A stretch of 64,000 nucleotides of DNA from Volvox africanus (lineage: Eukaryota > Chlorophyta > Chlorophyceae > Chlamydomonadales > Volvocaceae). Numbering within the stretch: position 1 is the first letter of the stretch; each line of letters starts with the position of its first letter. Both the position numbers and the translations under genes were made by a program. Positions 34,704-46,567 of the stretch are shown here, one piece after another. The DNA lies in contig BSDZ01000086.1 in the NCBI GenBank assembly GCA_030268105.1, forward strand, positions 2,434,501-2,498,500, written 5' to 3'. Below the pieces are notes generated by a model, which ran no database searches, was not told the origin of the DNA, and saw only the letters and a list, made by a program, of their open reading frames with translations.

Positions 34704-37700
34704 CTAAGCCCCCTCGCCCTGGCCACCACCCTTGGCTGCCGCCCCCTCACCGCCGCCCGGCACAGGCGTTGCGCGCACGCGAGCAGCTTTAAGACCAGCC
34801 GTCGGCGCCTCCGCGATGTCCGCAACGCCCTCACCATCCTCCTCTGGCGTGAAGTAGTCATCGTCGTCCTCGAACTGCTGGCAGCATCAGCATCAGTAGC
34901 AGTAGCAAGAAAGGGGTTGTACAACGCAATGACGTGAGAGGACAACTTCCCATGACATAAGTGTCACTTAACACATGATTAGCTAACATGTGCAACAGCT
35001 CCCCCAATGCGCTGTCGTTTTCATTGTCGTGTATCTATACCCCGTGCGGGAAAGTGGGCTTTCGTCAAGTGCGAGGTCCTAAGTGACATGCGCAGCCGCT
35101 AAAGGGGTGGTTGGTGGTGTAGCGGGAGGGGCGGTGGATTCAGCAGCAAGGCATGAGACGAGACGGAGAGCCTGAAAGGGGAGAAGGAGGCGGAGGAAAC
35201 TTGAAAGGGGGGCCGCCGCGCTCATGTACATACAGGTTTCAGCCCTCATGGTATCTTTCTGGAGAGCTGAGGACAATCGAAATCGGCACCAAGGACCCCA
35301 AAATGCAGTTCGCAGTTATTGGTCCACGTTCTGATAGCTATCCATAACGGCAAGGGAGTCCTTTGCAACGATTCGGCAATGACCCCAGGGCAGTTATCCG
35401 CTATTTTATTTCCCGAAGGCACGGATCACTTCAACAGCGGATAACTGCCCTGGGGGTATATATATGGGTTTTTAAAACCCTATATATATATATATATATA
35501 TGCTGTGCTGTTCCGTGCCCTGCTCACCTCATAATGGTACTCGATGGGGTCACGTAACTGCGGGGCACAACGAAGGGTAGCAGGGTTTGTTATCGGGGTG
35601 AGGCCGAAGGGGACCGAGGAGCAAGAGGCTTAAGGCTAAAGGACCGCTCCGGTAAACCACACACGAGCGAACAGGGTAATTTTGATTGCTATAATCTGGC
35701 TCTGATCATTTATAATCATATGGAGTTTAAAGCCATAGAACCAGTCACAGCTATTTCTGCCACTGATGTTTATAATGCACTATCTCTCTGGTAAGAAGAG
35801 TGGGATATATTACGTATCGGGTCTCTGGATCAGAGACTCCAATTCACTTCCACCTTCCCCAGGTGAGTGTGTGTGTGTGTTAGCGAAATAAAGCGAATAG
35901 AGAGGGGAGGATGAGGGATAGGAAAGAAGGCGATTGGGACTCAAAGGCAGACTTGGAGCCAGAAGCACAGGTTCCGACATGCTGAGCGTGAGTACGACGA
36001 CACTCATCCAGGATGTGGAGAGCTGACCAACTGCTAATTGCGCGACCCGACAGCCGTGAAGCGAGAGAACGGTGTTGGGGTCAATAATCCTACTGGTAAA
36101 ATCCCCTCAACACGCACTTATGCCCTCACTCCCCCCAGCCACATCCTGACACTGGGGGAGGGTGTTCCCGACATCAATGTGGCTCAAGAACCTGTTTCCT
36201 CTCTCCCCTTCCCGACAATACACACGCACCTGCTCCTCGCCCAGCATGTCCGCGAACCCAATAGTCATCGTAAGCCTCTCGCCGTTGGGCTTCAGCGCCG
36301 AGACCTGGGGTCCGCGCGGTACAGATGTACACATGTACGTGTGCGCGACGGAGATAGGGCACGGAACAAGAGCGCGATAAGAGCAATCGAAAGGACACCC
36401 CAACATCCGGTTTCAGGAGCAGCACTCCGAAATGGACGATGACGATGACGACGAGGACGTCCGCTCGTGGAGGGGAGTAAAAAGACGGAAACGAACATCA
36501 CACGGCGGCGAATATCACGATGTTTTTAGGTCGACCAGAGGGTAGATGGAAGGATGTAAGAGTTAGCTCTGCACCACACATAGTTACCTTTCTGCAAACG
36601 CACACCTTGCACCACACATAATATCGGACTTACGTGAGCAGCCCGGAGCGATCGTATCCCCTCCTGATCAACTGCCCCTTCCGGTCATCCCCAAACAGCC
36701 CCTCCGGATCCAGGATTCGTTTTATTCGACATTCTCTCCTCCCCCTACACAGACCTGCACTTCCAGCTGCGACATATCGTCATCAAGGTCCTTGCCCATG
36801 TACTCCGCCAGCGCATTAAGCGTGTGGGACTTCATCTCCAGCAGGTGCTCGGGAGCGACGCCGCATCTGGGGGCCACCACCGCGGAGGTAGGGATTGGGG
36901 GGGAAGGGCGTGAATGAATGGACGAACGGCGAATTGCAGGAAAGGGAGCGAAAACGGAGCACAGAGCCAAAAAAGAAAGGAAGGAAGAAAGAGGTCAAGT
37001 CATTTTTAAAGGAAGAGGCCCAGGCCCGGGGGAAAGGGCCGAGGAGGGGCTTTGGATTAGACGAGGCTTTACATGCGAGAAGGCTACGTGGGCAAGAGGA
37101 AGCAGCCCGCGAGTCGAGGAGCTGGTGTTGACGTTCGGTGCTTTTCAGCGTCCCCCACCCCAAAGTGCGAAAAATGCGACATGCGGAAAGAAGGGTTTGG
37201 TAATTGGTGCGGGATTCATTACGTGTCGACAGCAACACATTACGGCAGATATGTTGGTTTGTTTGTTTGGCTTCGACCTCTCCAGGAAGTTTCGTCATCC
37301 CGACCGGCCACCACCGGGACGTCAGCGGCGGCACTAGACCCTCGAGCTGGTATGGTGTGCTTACCTGTCCGCAATCAGCACCATTTGCAGCCGGCTGAGA
37401 ACCACCTGCTTGGCGGTCAAACCGTTAACGACAGTCCCATCGCCGCTGCTGCGACCGCCACCGCCAAATTGCTTCGACCGCGACTGGAAGATCCGACCGA
37501 AGCTGCCGCCTCCAGAGCCCCATGTGGACATCGCATTGGCTGCGGATTTGCGCCGCGCGATGGCGGTGGGCTCGGGGGGGAAGAAGACATCCCAGGCGAG
37601 ACGGCATTTGTCTGTGAAGGAGCGCCAAAAGGCGCGTTCGGTACGTGGCCCTTGTCCCGGCTTGAACCGATGTAGGAGCTTGATCTGTCCACCGGCAGCA

Positions 37701-39190
37701 CAGACAGACATATATATATATATAGAGAGAGAGACACGATGCAGGGGCAGCTGAGTGCATGCAGATGGAAGGAGACCAGAAGGAGCAGCGCAGTAGCCTT
37801 GTTGCAGCCGACGGAAAACATCAGTCTTGGACACACACACACACACTCACAACACGCCATGTGTGTGCATGGAGGGTGAACGGGTTTATATGCAGTACAT
37901 CTAAAAATCTGGGACCTTAAGAAACACGTTACTTAGACGACGGTAAAGCATCCCACGGCATCAGGTTGATGCGTTGCGGCTAATCAACCGTTGTTCCATC
38001 TATCACAAATACCGGTAACATATAAATGCATATATGAAGCACACATACACACACATATATATGGATGTATACACACATATATATCCACATATACGATTTG
38101 TGTATGTATGTGGCGTCCCTGATCTCCTTATCACCGCACTCTCGTACCTCTGGTTTTGGATCCGATATCAGGTACCGCAGCGAGCGGGGCGTCAAGGATC
38201 CGTCTGCAGGTGGGGCGCGGGATACACGTACGATGCAGAGCGTGGGCAAAGACTGACGCGGGGAAGAGAACAGAGGGAGTGATGGCTAACACAGACTTGC
38301 AGCATGGCCTTAAAAGGGCGCTCTTGTATAGTCCGTGCTAAGCTTTTCGCACGCCTCCCTCGTCTACCTCTCACCGAAGAGGTGAGGCATGCATATTTTC
38401 GTCGGAGAAGCCGGCGGTGGTGGGCAAGGCATACGGGCAGAAGGGGATTAGTAAAGATACTATAATGGTGTGTAGCACCCGCACGGCGAACGAGACCACG
38501 CAACAGTCCACGGGATGCTGGAAGCGTTGTGTAATATTTACCAGATTTATTTACTATTCTTACAATTCAGCTCATAATTATACAGTTGTTCTTTTAATTA
38601 GTATTATTCATTCGGATTCGTTTATCGTGGATCCTGGATCCCGTAGATCTATTCATAGCGGATCGCGGTTAGGTGAATGAATACTCACAACCTCCCTCAT
38701 CACCCAGCTTAAGCCGGGGGTGCGAAATGCCTTGCGAAGGTTCTACATGCCGTAATCGCCAGGAGCCACAAACGAACTAACCTGACGCAGAGCCATCCAT
38801 GGCCATGCCTTGAACCAGGTTTTCGCCTTCCTCGTCGCCGCCACTCGTCTGTGCTGGCCAAGGGTTCAGCTGTCTCTGCGCCGGGGGGCCTGGACGTTCC
38901 CCCGGCATGGCCTCACTGTTGAGCTGCGCATCTGTCCTGATATCGTCCTCTGGCCGCGGCTGTGGATGCGGGTGGGAGGGGTTACGCGTGTCGTCATCCG
39001 GGCGGCTTCGGAGCTCGCTGAGGCGGTTCACGATGGATTCCCGACTGCGGTTGGTGCCTTTGCCGCCGCTGCTGGATGGAAGCTTAAAGAGGAAGGCGTT
39101 GATGATTACTCGCCGTGGCCGTCGGCTTGCTCTGAAAGCGCGTCCTTGCGTGAAGAGGTTCAGGGCCGGCGCGGCTGGCTGCTGAGGCAT
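34704..39190 (-). CDS. MINE1: Chloroplast division site regulator MinE
   Basis: MinE acts with MinD to place the plastid FtsZ ring. Exons: 39190-38782, 38203-38148, 37684-37365, 36866-36755, 36663-36634 (tentative 10-codon exon), 36304-36230, 34877-34704 (stop), giving about 391 residues. Start choice: ATG 39190, three bases after an AG; the N-terminus (MPQQPAAPALNLFTQGRAFR, rich in Arg/Ala, no acids) fits a chloroplast transit peptide. Exon 3 has CRLAWDVFFPPEPTAIARRK, matching the plant MinE LAWKxxFP segment, and SRLQMVLIADRCGVAPEHLL crosses the exon 3/4 junction. Exon 4 continues LNALAEYMGKDLDDDMSQLE. This is the MinD-binding and dimerisation core. The later part is poorly conserved: VSALKPNGERLTMTIGFADM, then an acidic tail (FEDDDDYFTPEEDGEG). 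A Gly-rich insert (STWGSGGGSFGRIF) splits the core, and the protein is longer than plant MinE (about 230). The core is certain; the junctions after 36755 are less so. Confidence 0.85.
35383..35455. repeat. Perfect 20-bp stem, 33-nt loop, in the last MinE intron
   Basis: Left arm CCCCAGGGCAGTTATCCGCT (35383-35402); right arm AGCGGATAACTGCCCTGGGG (35436-35455). No mismatch. It is followed at once by an AT palindrome centred on gggtttttaaaaccc within (TA)n (about 35457-35502). It lies in the 1.35-kb intron between 34878 and 36229. The 73-nt size resembles a small hairpin precursor or a minimal inverted-repeat element; which of these is not decidable here. Confidence 0.8.
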
Positions 39191-39959
39191 CACCTGTATT
39201 TGCAAGACGGGTTAAACCAAGTTGCTACGTTAGACTTTCGAATATTGCTGGATACGCCTAAAACTACGAATCTATCTGTACTGGTGCCGTTGCGTTTGGT
39301 CAAGGGGACATACTACAAAGGAAAACCTCTTGCCACAACCTATCAGTTACATGTACAGTTGTACATTCGGCAACATCGTCCTGCATATATTTTGGACCTT
39401 AGGTAATCTGGGACTGGATGGCTGTCCGCGAGGCAGCTGAGAGCCCATGGTCCCGCAGACCAGTCGTTAGGTGCTATGATCTAACGCTTAGCTAGGCAAT
39501 ACACAACTGATTTAAACAGTCAGTTGGTTAGTGATAAAAGCGGCGAAGTCAATGTAGTAAAATGAGATATGTTGTGGACTTGCTGTCAGTCGGTCGTCCA
39601 AGAATCTCTGTGGTTTTGGTATCAAAGATGTAGTTGGTATGACCAAAAAATAAAGAGAGGTGTGGCGTCCTAGTGAGTTCGACGGCGAGACGCGTGTCCG
39701 GTGTGACAGCCCAATCTAAATTCCCGCCGAATTTATCGTTGTCGCCGTACTTTTAAGTAGCCAAAGTTGTTTGCCATCCACCACAAAGAAATGTTACAAG
39801 TTAACAATTCATACACATACCGGATTATCATGTATGTTAGGCGAGCAGTTATTTAGTTCAAAGTAATGAACAAGGCTGTCAAGACGAATTCTTAAGGGTC
39901 GGGCTAAACATTTTGCATTGAACGTTGCCAACATTATGCAGTACCCATAAATCCCTGGA
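39191..39959. promoter_or_regulatory. Divergent intergenic region shared by MinE and ORC2
   Basis: 769 bp between the two start codons. It presumably holds both 5' UTRs and promoters. No TATA box or named operator could be assigned. An untranslated or leader exon of MinE may lie here, since an AG acceptor immediately precedes its chosen ATG. Confidence 0.45.
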
Positions 39960-42900
39960 ATGGCACCCCGCAAGGCACCTGCGGGACCCGCGACTGACGG
40001 CACGGCATCCGGCCCCGCCCAGCGTCCCAGGCGCGCCGCGGCCGGCTCACGGAAAGAGCCCGTGGTGGCGGACACCAGTGATGATGCCTCCAGCTCCAGC
40101 GATAACGAAGGAAGCGATTTTGAACAACCCATTCGACCTCGGCGCAGCTCGACGGGAGGGTTGCAACTGGTGGCGTCAGGGAAGGCAGCCGGCAACTCCG
40201 GTCCCACCAAGCACAAGCAAGCAACCAAAGCTGGCGCTGTTGAAGCCGGCGGCTCCGCGGCTCCCACCGGAAGGCCGACAAGAGCCACTGCAGCAGCTGC
40301 ACGTGCTCGGCGCGCACAGGAACGTGGCGAGCCAGCAACAGAGCTAGCGAAGGACTCCGATCCAGATTCCGGTACGGAATCGGATTCTGGATCCGATGGC
40401 GTACAGGAGGTAGGTCTTAAGGAGCTAGTTAAGGTTCCAGAACCACAGCAGCAGCAGCCGGTGCCATCTGGATCCACATCACGATTACGGCCCGCCGCAG
40501 CGCACACGACAGTGAAAGGGCGAGCGCTTCCGCCGCCACCGCCGCCGCTAGCCCAGGGTCGTAGATGCGCCCCCAGCAGGACAGCAGCAGCCTCAACAGC
40601 TGCTGATGGCAGGGCAGCCCCCATGGCAGCGAAAGTCTCAACGGTGCCGGCGGCGACCCCACCATCACAAAGGACACGGGGAGGGCAGTCTTCGTCTGCG
40701 GCCACGGTGGCGGCGGCGCCGGTGGCGGCGGCGGCCCGGGGCAAACGCAACGCCATACAAAACAAAAAAAGCGATGACGAGGAGGATGGAGAGGTGAATG
40801 ACGAAGCTGAGGAACAGGAGGACGAGAAGCAACTCCAGGGAGGCACAGCGGCGTCTCCTGGTCGTGCAGGGACGAAAGGTAAGCAGTCGCTGGGGGCCCC
40901 AACGGCAGTGGAAAGCCGCAAGCGGCTATTCGAGCTCCTCGAGCGCCGCATCGGGGTCGCAGTTGCAGCGGCTGACGGCGGCGGCCTGATGGCGTACGGC
41001 GGCCTTCCCGTGAAGAATCCGAACAAGAAGGCCAAGCTGCTGACGGACCTTAAGTGAGTATGCGCCGGTAATTACATTCAGAAGATTAGCGGTACGTTGC
41101 GATCGTACGAAACGTATTTCATGGGTTCGTACTTCACTGTGCTGGCAAACCGTCATGCTTTCCGCCGGTCTCCTCCCTAACCTCAATGTGGGTTCAGTGT
41201 CGTACTAAAGAGCAGCACATGACGTCACCCTATAGCTTCTCACATCTCTGCCTCCGGACCGGGCTGCGCTGCCCCGGGCTGCCCCCCGGTCGTCCCCTCT
41301 GCCACCCAATGCTGCACTCACAGGGCGCACTTCGATGACTGGCATAGCCGCCTCAGGTCAGTTGCAATGTTACGGCATTATGACGACTACGGTGATGTTG
41401 TTGATGAGGATGAAGATTTTTTTAAATACCAATAATAATAATAATACCAATAATTATATGTCGATGAGGAGTAGGAGTAGGAGGATACCAATAATGATGA
41501 TGTGTGTAGTCGGGGCCCCGTGTGTTGCGATATTGCGTGCTTGTGCGCCCGGGGGTTGTAGGGGAATGTGGGGTTTGAGGATGTCGTGTACGCCCGGAGT
41601 GCCCGGCCGGCTGCAGTACGACCTCCTGGCTGGCGGTCATAACTTTGCGAGATGTAAGGTGGGGTTACGGCGTGTACGGATGCGTACGAGTATGTAATGC
41701 ATTGGCGCTTTTCACACCACACAGGTCCAACTTCTCCGTGCTGTTGTACGGCTTCGGCTCCAAACGTGGGTTGCTGGATGAGTTCGCGCGTCTGTTGGCG
41801 GGCCCCAGGAACAGGTACAACATGTGTTTATGGAATTTGCATTTTCCTTCGCGCCCTGTCTTATTACCGACCGCATGTGCACATTTGATACACACACATA
41901 CACACGTACACAAGCATAAGCACAAGCCGCGTTGTCGCATTTCCGCACTTTTTTTAGTAGTGGCACAAAGGTTCTCATTGTCTTTCTCTCCTCCAAACAC
42001 ACAGACATACAGACAGGAACCAGTCCTCAGTAGTTCACAAGAAGACACTTATGGACCTGGCCGCCAGATAACGGGCAGCATCTCCCCCGCAATCCCAAAA
42101 CCAGAACCCCTCCTCCTTCAGGTGGCTTCTATTAGCTTCTGGTGGCTTGGTCCCTTCTTTTCCCTACCTAATCACGTTTACAGGCTTCGCCTTCCCCCTT
42201 CTTCCCTATCTCTCCCCCTGTTGCCCCCTCCCCCCAATCAGGGGCGATGCCGCCGTGTTGGTGTTCCACGGCTACAATAACCGCTGCACCCCTCGGGAGG
42301 TGGTGACCGGGGTGGCGGGGGCGCTCATGCAAAGGACATTCCGGAATCTAGGCAGTGGAGCTTCCACCGTCGGCGCCGCCGTGTCGGCAGGTCTCGCCGC
42401 CGCCGCCGCCAGTGGTGGTGGTGGTGCACCCGCTGCTCTGCGTGCCTTAATAAACGACATCCGTCGGGAGCCTCACGACCGGCACGCGTTCGTTGTAATT
42501 CACAACCTGGACGGACCAGGTGGGGTGGTGCGTGTGGGAGGCGGCTTGTGGACACGACCAAACGTTTGTGTATTCGTTTCCGTACATGTGGATTGAGTTA
42601 TCGGCGTGTTGTCACGTCACATCCGCTTCTCCCCGATCCTCGTGTACGAACCAGCCTCGCCAACCAACCAAACCCTCTTCTTTCAAAAAGGCACACGCAT
42701 ACACACACATGCACACACATACAAACCTGAATCTGGCAGCGTCCCCAGAGTCCCACAGCAAGGGCGCCATTGCGTGATCGATAGAGGCGATGACGTGGAC
42801 CTGGTAGTACGATCAAGGGGGTACGGCAACCAGGGATTCCGACTTCAGGCTCAAATGCCGGGGCGTGGGTGTGGGTTGGGTTGGGTTGGAGTCCTTGGGT

Positions 42901-45900
42901 TGGGGGCGGGGGGCAATAACAGCCTCTTGCGGCGCCCAATCTACTAGTAACCAGGAAGGGGTGGTGCCCGAAAATTGAATTCGTTGGCCAATTCGTTGTC
43001 AACCAGGATTAGGTACTTAAGGTCTGGAGGGCGCGTGAGCTGGTACTTAAGGTCTGGAGGGCGCGTGATCGCCCATCCATCGGTCGTGGATGGGTTCTGG
43101 TCTATGTGTGGGATGAGGGGAGGATGTGGGTCTGGATGGGGGCTGACGGGGGTTCGGCGGGGTTTAGCGGGAGGGACGCCAGAGAGGGACGCCAGCAGCA
43201 CTTCATCTGGGACCGGCGAACGTGACTGCTTCCGGTGGTGCACTTCGCCGTTTGCGTGCTCTCACAGGGCGCCGTACTTTGTGTACCATTTTGGAGTATT
43301 GGTGTTGAGTAATCCAGCCGGTGTCGGTGTCGTGCCTGCAGGTCTGCGCGGTGATGTGTCGTTGCTGAGTGAGCTGGCAGCATGTCCCCAGGTGGGTCCC
43401 TTCGTGGTGCGCAGCGGAGGAAGCCCCCGCACTAACCCCGGGAGGTAAACGGGAGAAAGACCTAATCCTGGTTGACAACGAATTGGCCAACGAATTCAAT
43501 TTTCGGGCACCACCCCTTCCTGGTTACTAGTAGATTGGGCGCCGCAAGAGGCTGTTATTGCCCCCCGCCCCCAACCCAAGGACTCCAACCCAACCCAACC
43601 CACACCCACGCCCCGGCATTTGAGCCTGAAGTCGGAATCCCTGGTTGCCGTACCCCCTTGATCGTACTACCAGGTCCACGTCATCGCCTCTATCGATCAC
43701 GCAATGGCGCCCTTGCTGTGGGACTCTGGGGACGCTGCCAGATTCAGGTTTGTATGTGTGTGCATGTGTGTGTATGCGTGTGCCTTTTTGAAAGAAGAGG
43801 GTTTGGTTGGTTGGCGAGGCTGGTTCGTACACGAGGATCGGGGAGAAGCGGATGTGACGTGACAACACCATTCCTGGAGACACGGAACGTGTGGGTTTAA
43901 CCGTACAGCGCATCGCCCTCCTACGTGAAATCCCCATTCCTGCCGCCCCTTGCCTTCCAACCCCTCATTCCATCACCCCTCCCTGGACACGCATTCGGAG
44001 GACCCACCTCCACGTACCCTACATCAACCCTCTCGTTCAATACCCCAGGTGGCAGTACTTCAACGCCACCACCTTCCTGCCGTACAGCGTTGAAATCAGT
44101 AAATCGCAGTCATTGCTCGTCGGTGAGTTGTGCCGGTTTGTCATCTGGTAGCGCCATGTGATGGGGCTGTACGGAATTTGGGGGAAGGGACACAGGGCGG
44201 TGATGGTGGGCATCATGGCATGACGAGGCGGTGGGGGTACAGGCGGTGGAGGAGGGGGAGGGGGAGGGGGCTGCCCGTCAGTGCCAGATACCGGGTGGCC
44301 GCCTCTGCGATACGCCGGGGGTTGGGGAGGGGGATCGCCCGGCAGTAAGTGCTTGAAAACACATCGCTTAATTTTGGGTTGAAGGCTGCCTCCTGAATAT
44401 ATACTGTTATTTATTGAGTTATATATATATTTATATTTATGTATGTTTATACTTATGTGTGTGTGTGTATTCACATATGTACGCATTCATATATATTCTT
44501 TGTACCTTCAAACGGCCGTTTAGTGTCCTCCGCAAGCCTAAACCCCCCTTCCTACACCCCCTCCTTCCCTGCACCCCTGCCTCCATTCTGTCAGACGTGT
44601 TTAAGTCCGGTGTGGTGACGGCGGGCGCGGGAACAGTGCTGCGGAGCTTGGTGCTGGGAGCGCAGGTACGTCAGCACGGAAAGCAAGCAGGCTGACACAT
44701 AGGCAGAGAGAATTGGAATTGGAATTTTCTTAAACGTATACTATATCTGAATATGTCCGTTGGAATACTTCGGTGAGGTATGTGTGCGCCGTACTCCTCG
44801 TAACCCTGCCCCAGGTCCCAACCTCCCCCTCCAGCCTCCTCCCCTCGGTCAAAGCTCACCTCCCCGCCTCACACCCAACTCCCCTCCCGGCACCCCTTCT
44901 CCCTTAGAATGTCTTCAGCACCTGCTCCAGAAATAGTTTTTTTCTTAACCAAACACCAACCCCCTCTCAAAGGGCCCCCTTTCCTCTCCCCCGCGCCGAA
45001 CCGCACCACACTTCTCTTTGCAGGAGGTGTTCAAGGTTCTCGCTGAGCACTTGCTGGAGGATGAAGAATGCGAGGGCGTGGCGTTCGCCCATCTGTACAG
45101 GTACGACTTACGAAGCCTATCACCGTACACGTACGGGATACCGTGTGCATGGAGAAAGTACCGGTACGGTATGAGGTGGTGGTGCGGCCTCGGGTGGCGT
45201 GCTGCGGGAGGTTCTCCACCCCGCCTGTTCCCCTTTCCCGCCCCAGCTCTCCAGAATGGGGTGAGAGATCAGCGCACACCGCCCCTCCACCTCCCCTCCT
45301 GGTTGGGCTTGTGTGTGTGTGTCCCCTTGCTTATCTCCTCCCTAAACCCCCCCCCAATACACACACCATTACACACCTTCCAAATGACTTGGATTTCTCT
45401 CCACCTCTTCCTCCCCTCCTTCCCCGCCCCCCCCCCCGCTGGTTTATCATCCTTACATTGCATCGCACCCTCACGAGCTGCTCTGTATCTTACTTGGCTT
45501 ACTGTTCACATGGGTTTTACAGAGGGAGAGGGCTCTGTTGCCTAATCAGGAAAATTAATTTCGTCGATACCCGGTAGGATGTTTACTTGGTTCCTTGATA
45601 CCTGGTTATATATTCTCGTTATCCCAATTCCTACCCCTAATAACCTCCCCCTAGTCCCCACCCGACCCCACTTCACCTGCACCCCACCCAGTCCCTACCT
45701 CTCACCCGACTCGACAACCCTGCGCGTCCCTTCTCTCCCCGGCCGTCCCCCAGGATGTGCCGTGAGCGTTACCTTGTTCGCGATGAGGGGGTGCTCCGGC
45801 AGCACCTCGTGGAGTTCGTGGACCACCAGCTGCTGCGAGTGAGACCCGCCTCCGACAACAGCGGGGAGCTGCTCACCATACCCATGTCCCGGGCCGACAT

Positions 45901-45943
45901 GCAGGCGGTGCTGGAGGATCTGCAGGCATCTCGTGCTGAGTAG
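39960..45943 (+). CDS. ORC2: Origin recognition complex subunit 2
   Basis: Nuclear subunit of ORC, which licenses DNA replication origins. Exons: 39960-41053, 41324-41356, 41725-41814, 42242-42519, 43342-43391, 43674-43747, 44049-44122, 44595-44665, 45024-45100, 45754-45943 (stop), giving 676 residues with matched phases throughout. The first 364 residues are a disordered, Ala/Ser-rich, basic/acidic tail (SDDEEDGEVNDEAEEQEDEK). The ORC2 domain follows: AHFDDWHSRLR, SNFSVLLYGFGSKRGLLDEF, VLVFHGYNNRCTPREVV, FVVIHNLDGPG with LRGDVSLLSELAACPQ, VIASIDHAMAPLLWDSGDAA (the SIDHxxAPxLWD signature), WQYFNATTFLPYSVEISKSQ, EVFKVLAEHLLEDEECEGVA, and the C-terminal winged-helix part LRQHLVEFVDHQLLRVRP. A Gly/Ala insert lies in exon 4 (LAAAAASGGGG). 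Exon 6 sits in the right arm of a 409-bp inverted repeat, with a reversed copy in intron 4. Confidence 0.93.
42606..43014 (-). repeat. Left arm of 409-bp inverted repeat in ORC2 intron 4
   Basis: Reverse complement of 43460-43868. No mismatch was found on reading the two arms against each other, and both have the same length. It includes a mirror copy of ORC2 exon 6 (42800-42727 on the minus strand) with its acceptor and donor dinucleotides, the CA/GT repeats and the TTGGG run. Arms this alike imply a very recent duplication, gene conversion or an assembly fold-back. Confidence 0.92.
42727..42800 (-). pseudogene. Mirror copy of ORC2 exon 6
   Basis: 74-bp inverted copy of the exon encoding the SIDHAMAPLLWD signature. 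It lies on the strand opposite to ORC2, with no neighbouring exons on that strand, so it cannot be used by ORC2 and is not an independent gene. Confidence 0.9.
43012..43071 (+). repeat. Tandem duplication, two 30-bp units
   Basis: Two copies beginning ggtacttaaggtctggaggg, lying immediately inside the inner end of the left inverted-repeat arm. It may be part of the rearrangement junction. Confidence 0.85.
43460..43868 (+). repeat. Right arm of 409-bp inverted repeat in ORC2
   Basis: Contains functional ORC2 exon 6 (43674-43747), most of intron 5 and the start of intron 6. It is separated from the left arm by a 445-bp spacer that carries exon 5 (43342-43391). This copy is the ancestral one, because it has the orientation and phase needed by ORC2. 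Confidence 0.92.
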
Positions 45944-46567
45944 GAGGGAGGGAGGGAGGCAGTCATCGGCTTGAGCGTGCGAGCCAGAAGTTGCTGGATA
46001 TGAACAATCGCAGTGGCGCGTTTTGTGGTGGTAAGGGCGGAGGCGGTGGGGCCGCCCTGGTGGCAATGGTGATGGTAGGGGCGGCGAAGAGAAGAACGAT
46101 GAACACCGTGTCGTTACGCAGGAGTCTGGGCGGTGGCAATGGTGATAGTGGCGTTGCTGCTGGGTGGCTGTGTAGTCTGCTGTCGTATCAATGGCCAGGA
46201 GCTGGTGGCAGGTTTCATTGCGGGAGTTGCTTCCAGAAGAAGGGGGGGTCCCTTTAGCGCCAGTCAGGGAGGGACGGAATGAAAGCCGAATAGATGAGAC
46301 CTGGTACTGCTGTTGAGGGGCACACAAGGAGGGGACGGAAGGGGGCTGCACACCTCTGGTCGGGGAAGCGTGCGGCAACTGAGATATCGGGGTGGGGTGC
46401 GGGAGGCTGTGTCGTGGGCGGTAGCGCGCTTGAGAGGGGAGCGGCGAGGGGAGCCGTAGGAGGCAATAATTGAGGGGGGGGAAAGAGAAGGTTTTCTACA
46501 TTTTATGTGGCACAAGGGAGGTGAGGGGGAGACAGGTCCAGATGTGATGATGCGCTGAGGAAACATC
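45944..46567. other. Convergent intergenic region between ORC2 and the large unknown gene
   Basis: Holds both 3' UTRs. G-rich on the plus strand. No TGTAA signal was noticed close to the ORC2 stop. Frames here are open on both strands but lack any domain. Confidence 0.45.

Noticed and set aside
42598..43002. Minus-strand open frame of 134 codons identical to a plus-strand frame at 43472-43900
   Set aside because: It is the left arm of the ORC2 inverted repeat; the shared frame is a by-product of the duplication, not a gene.
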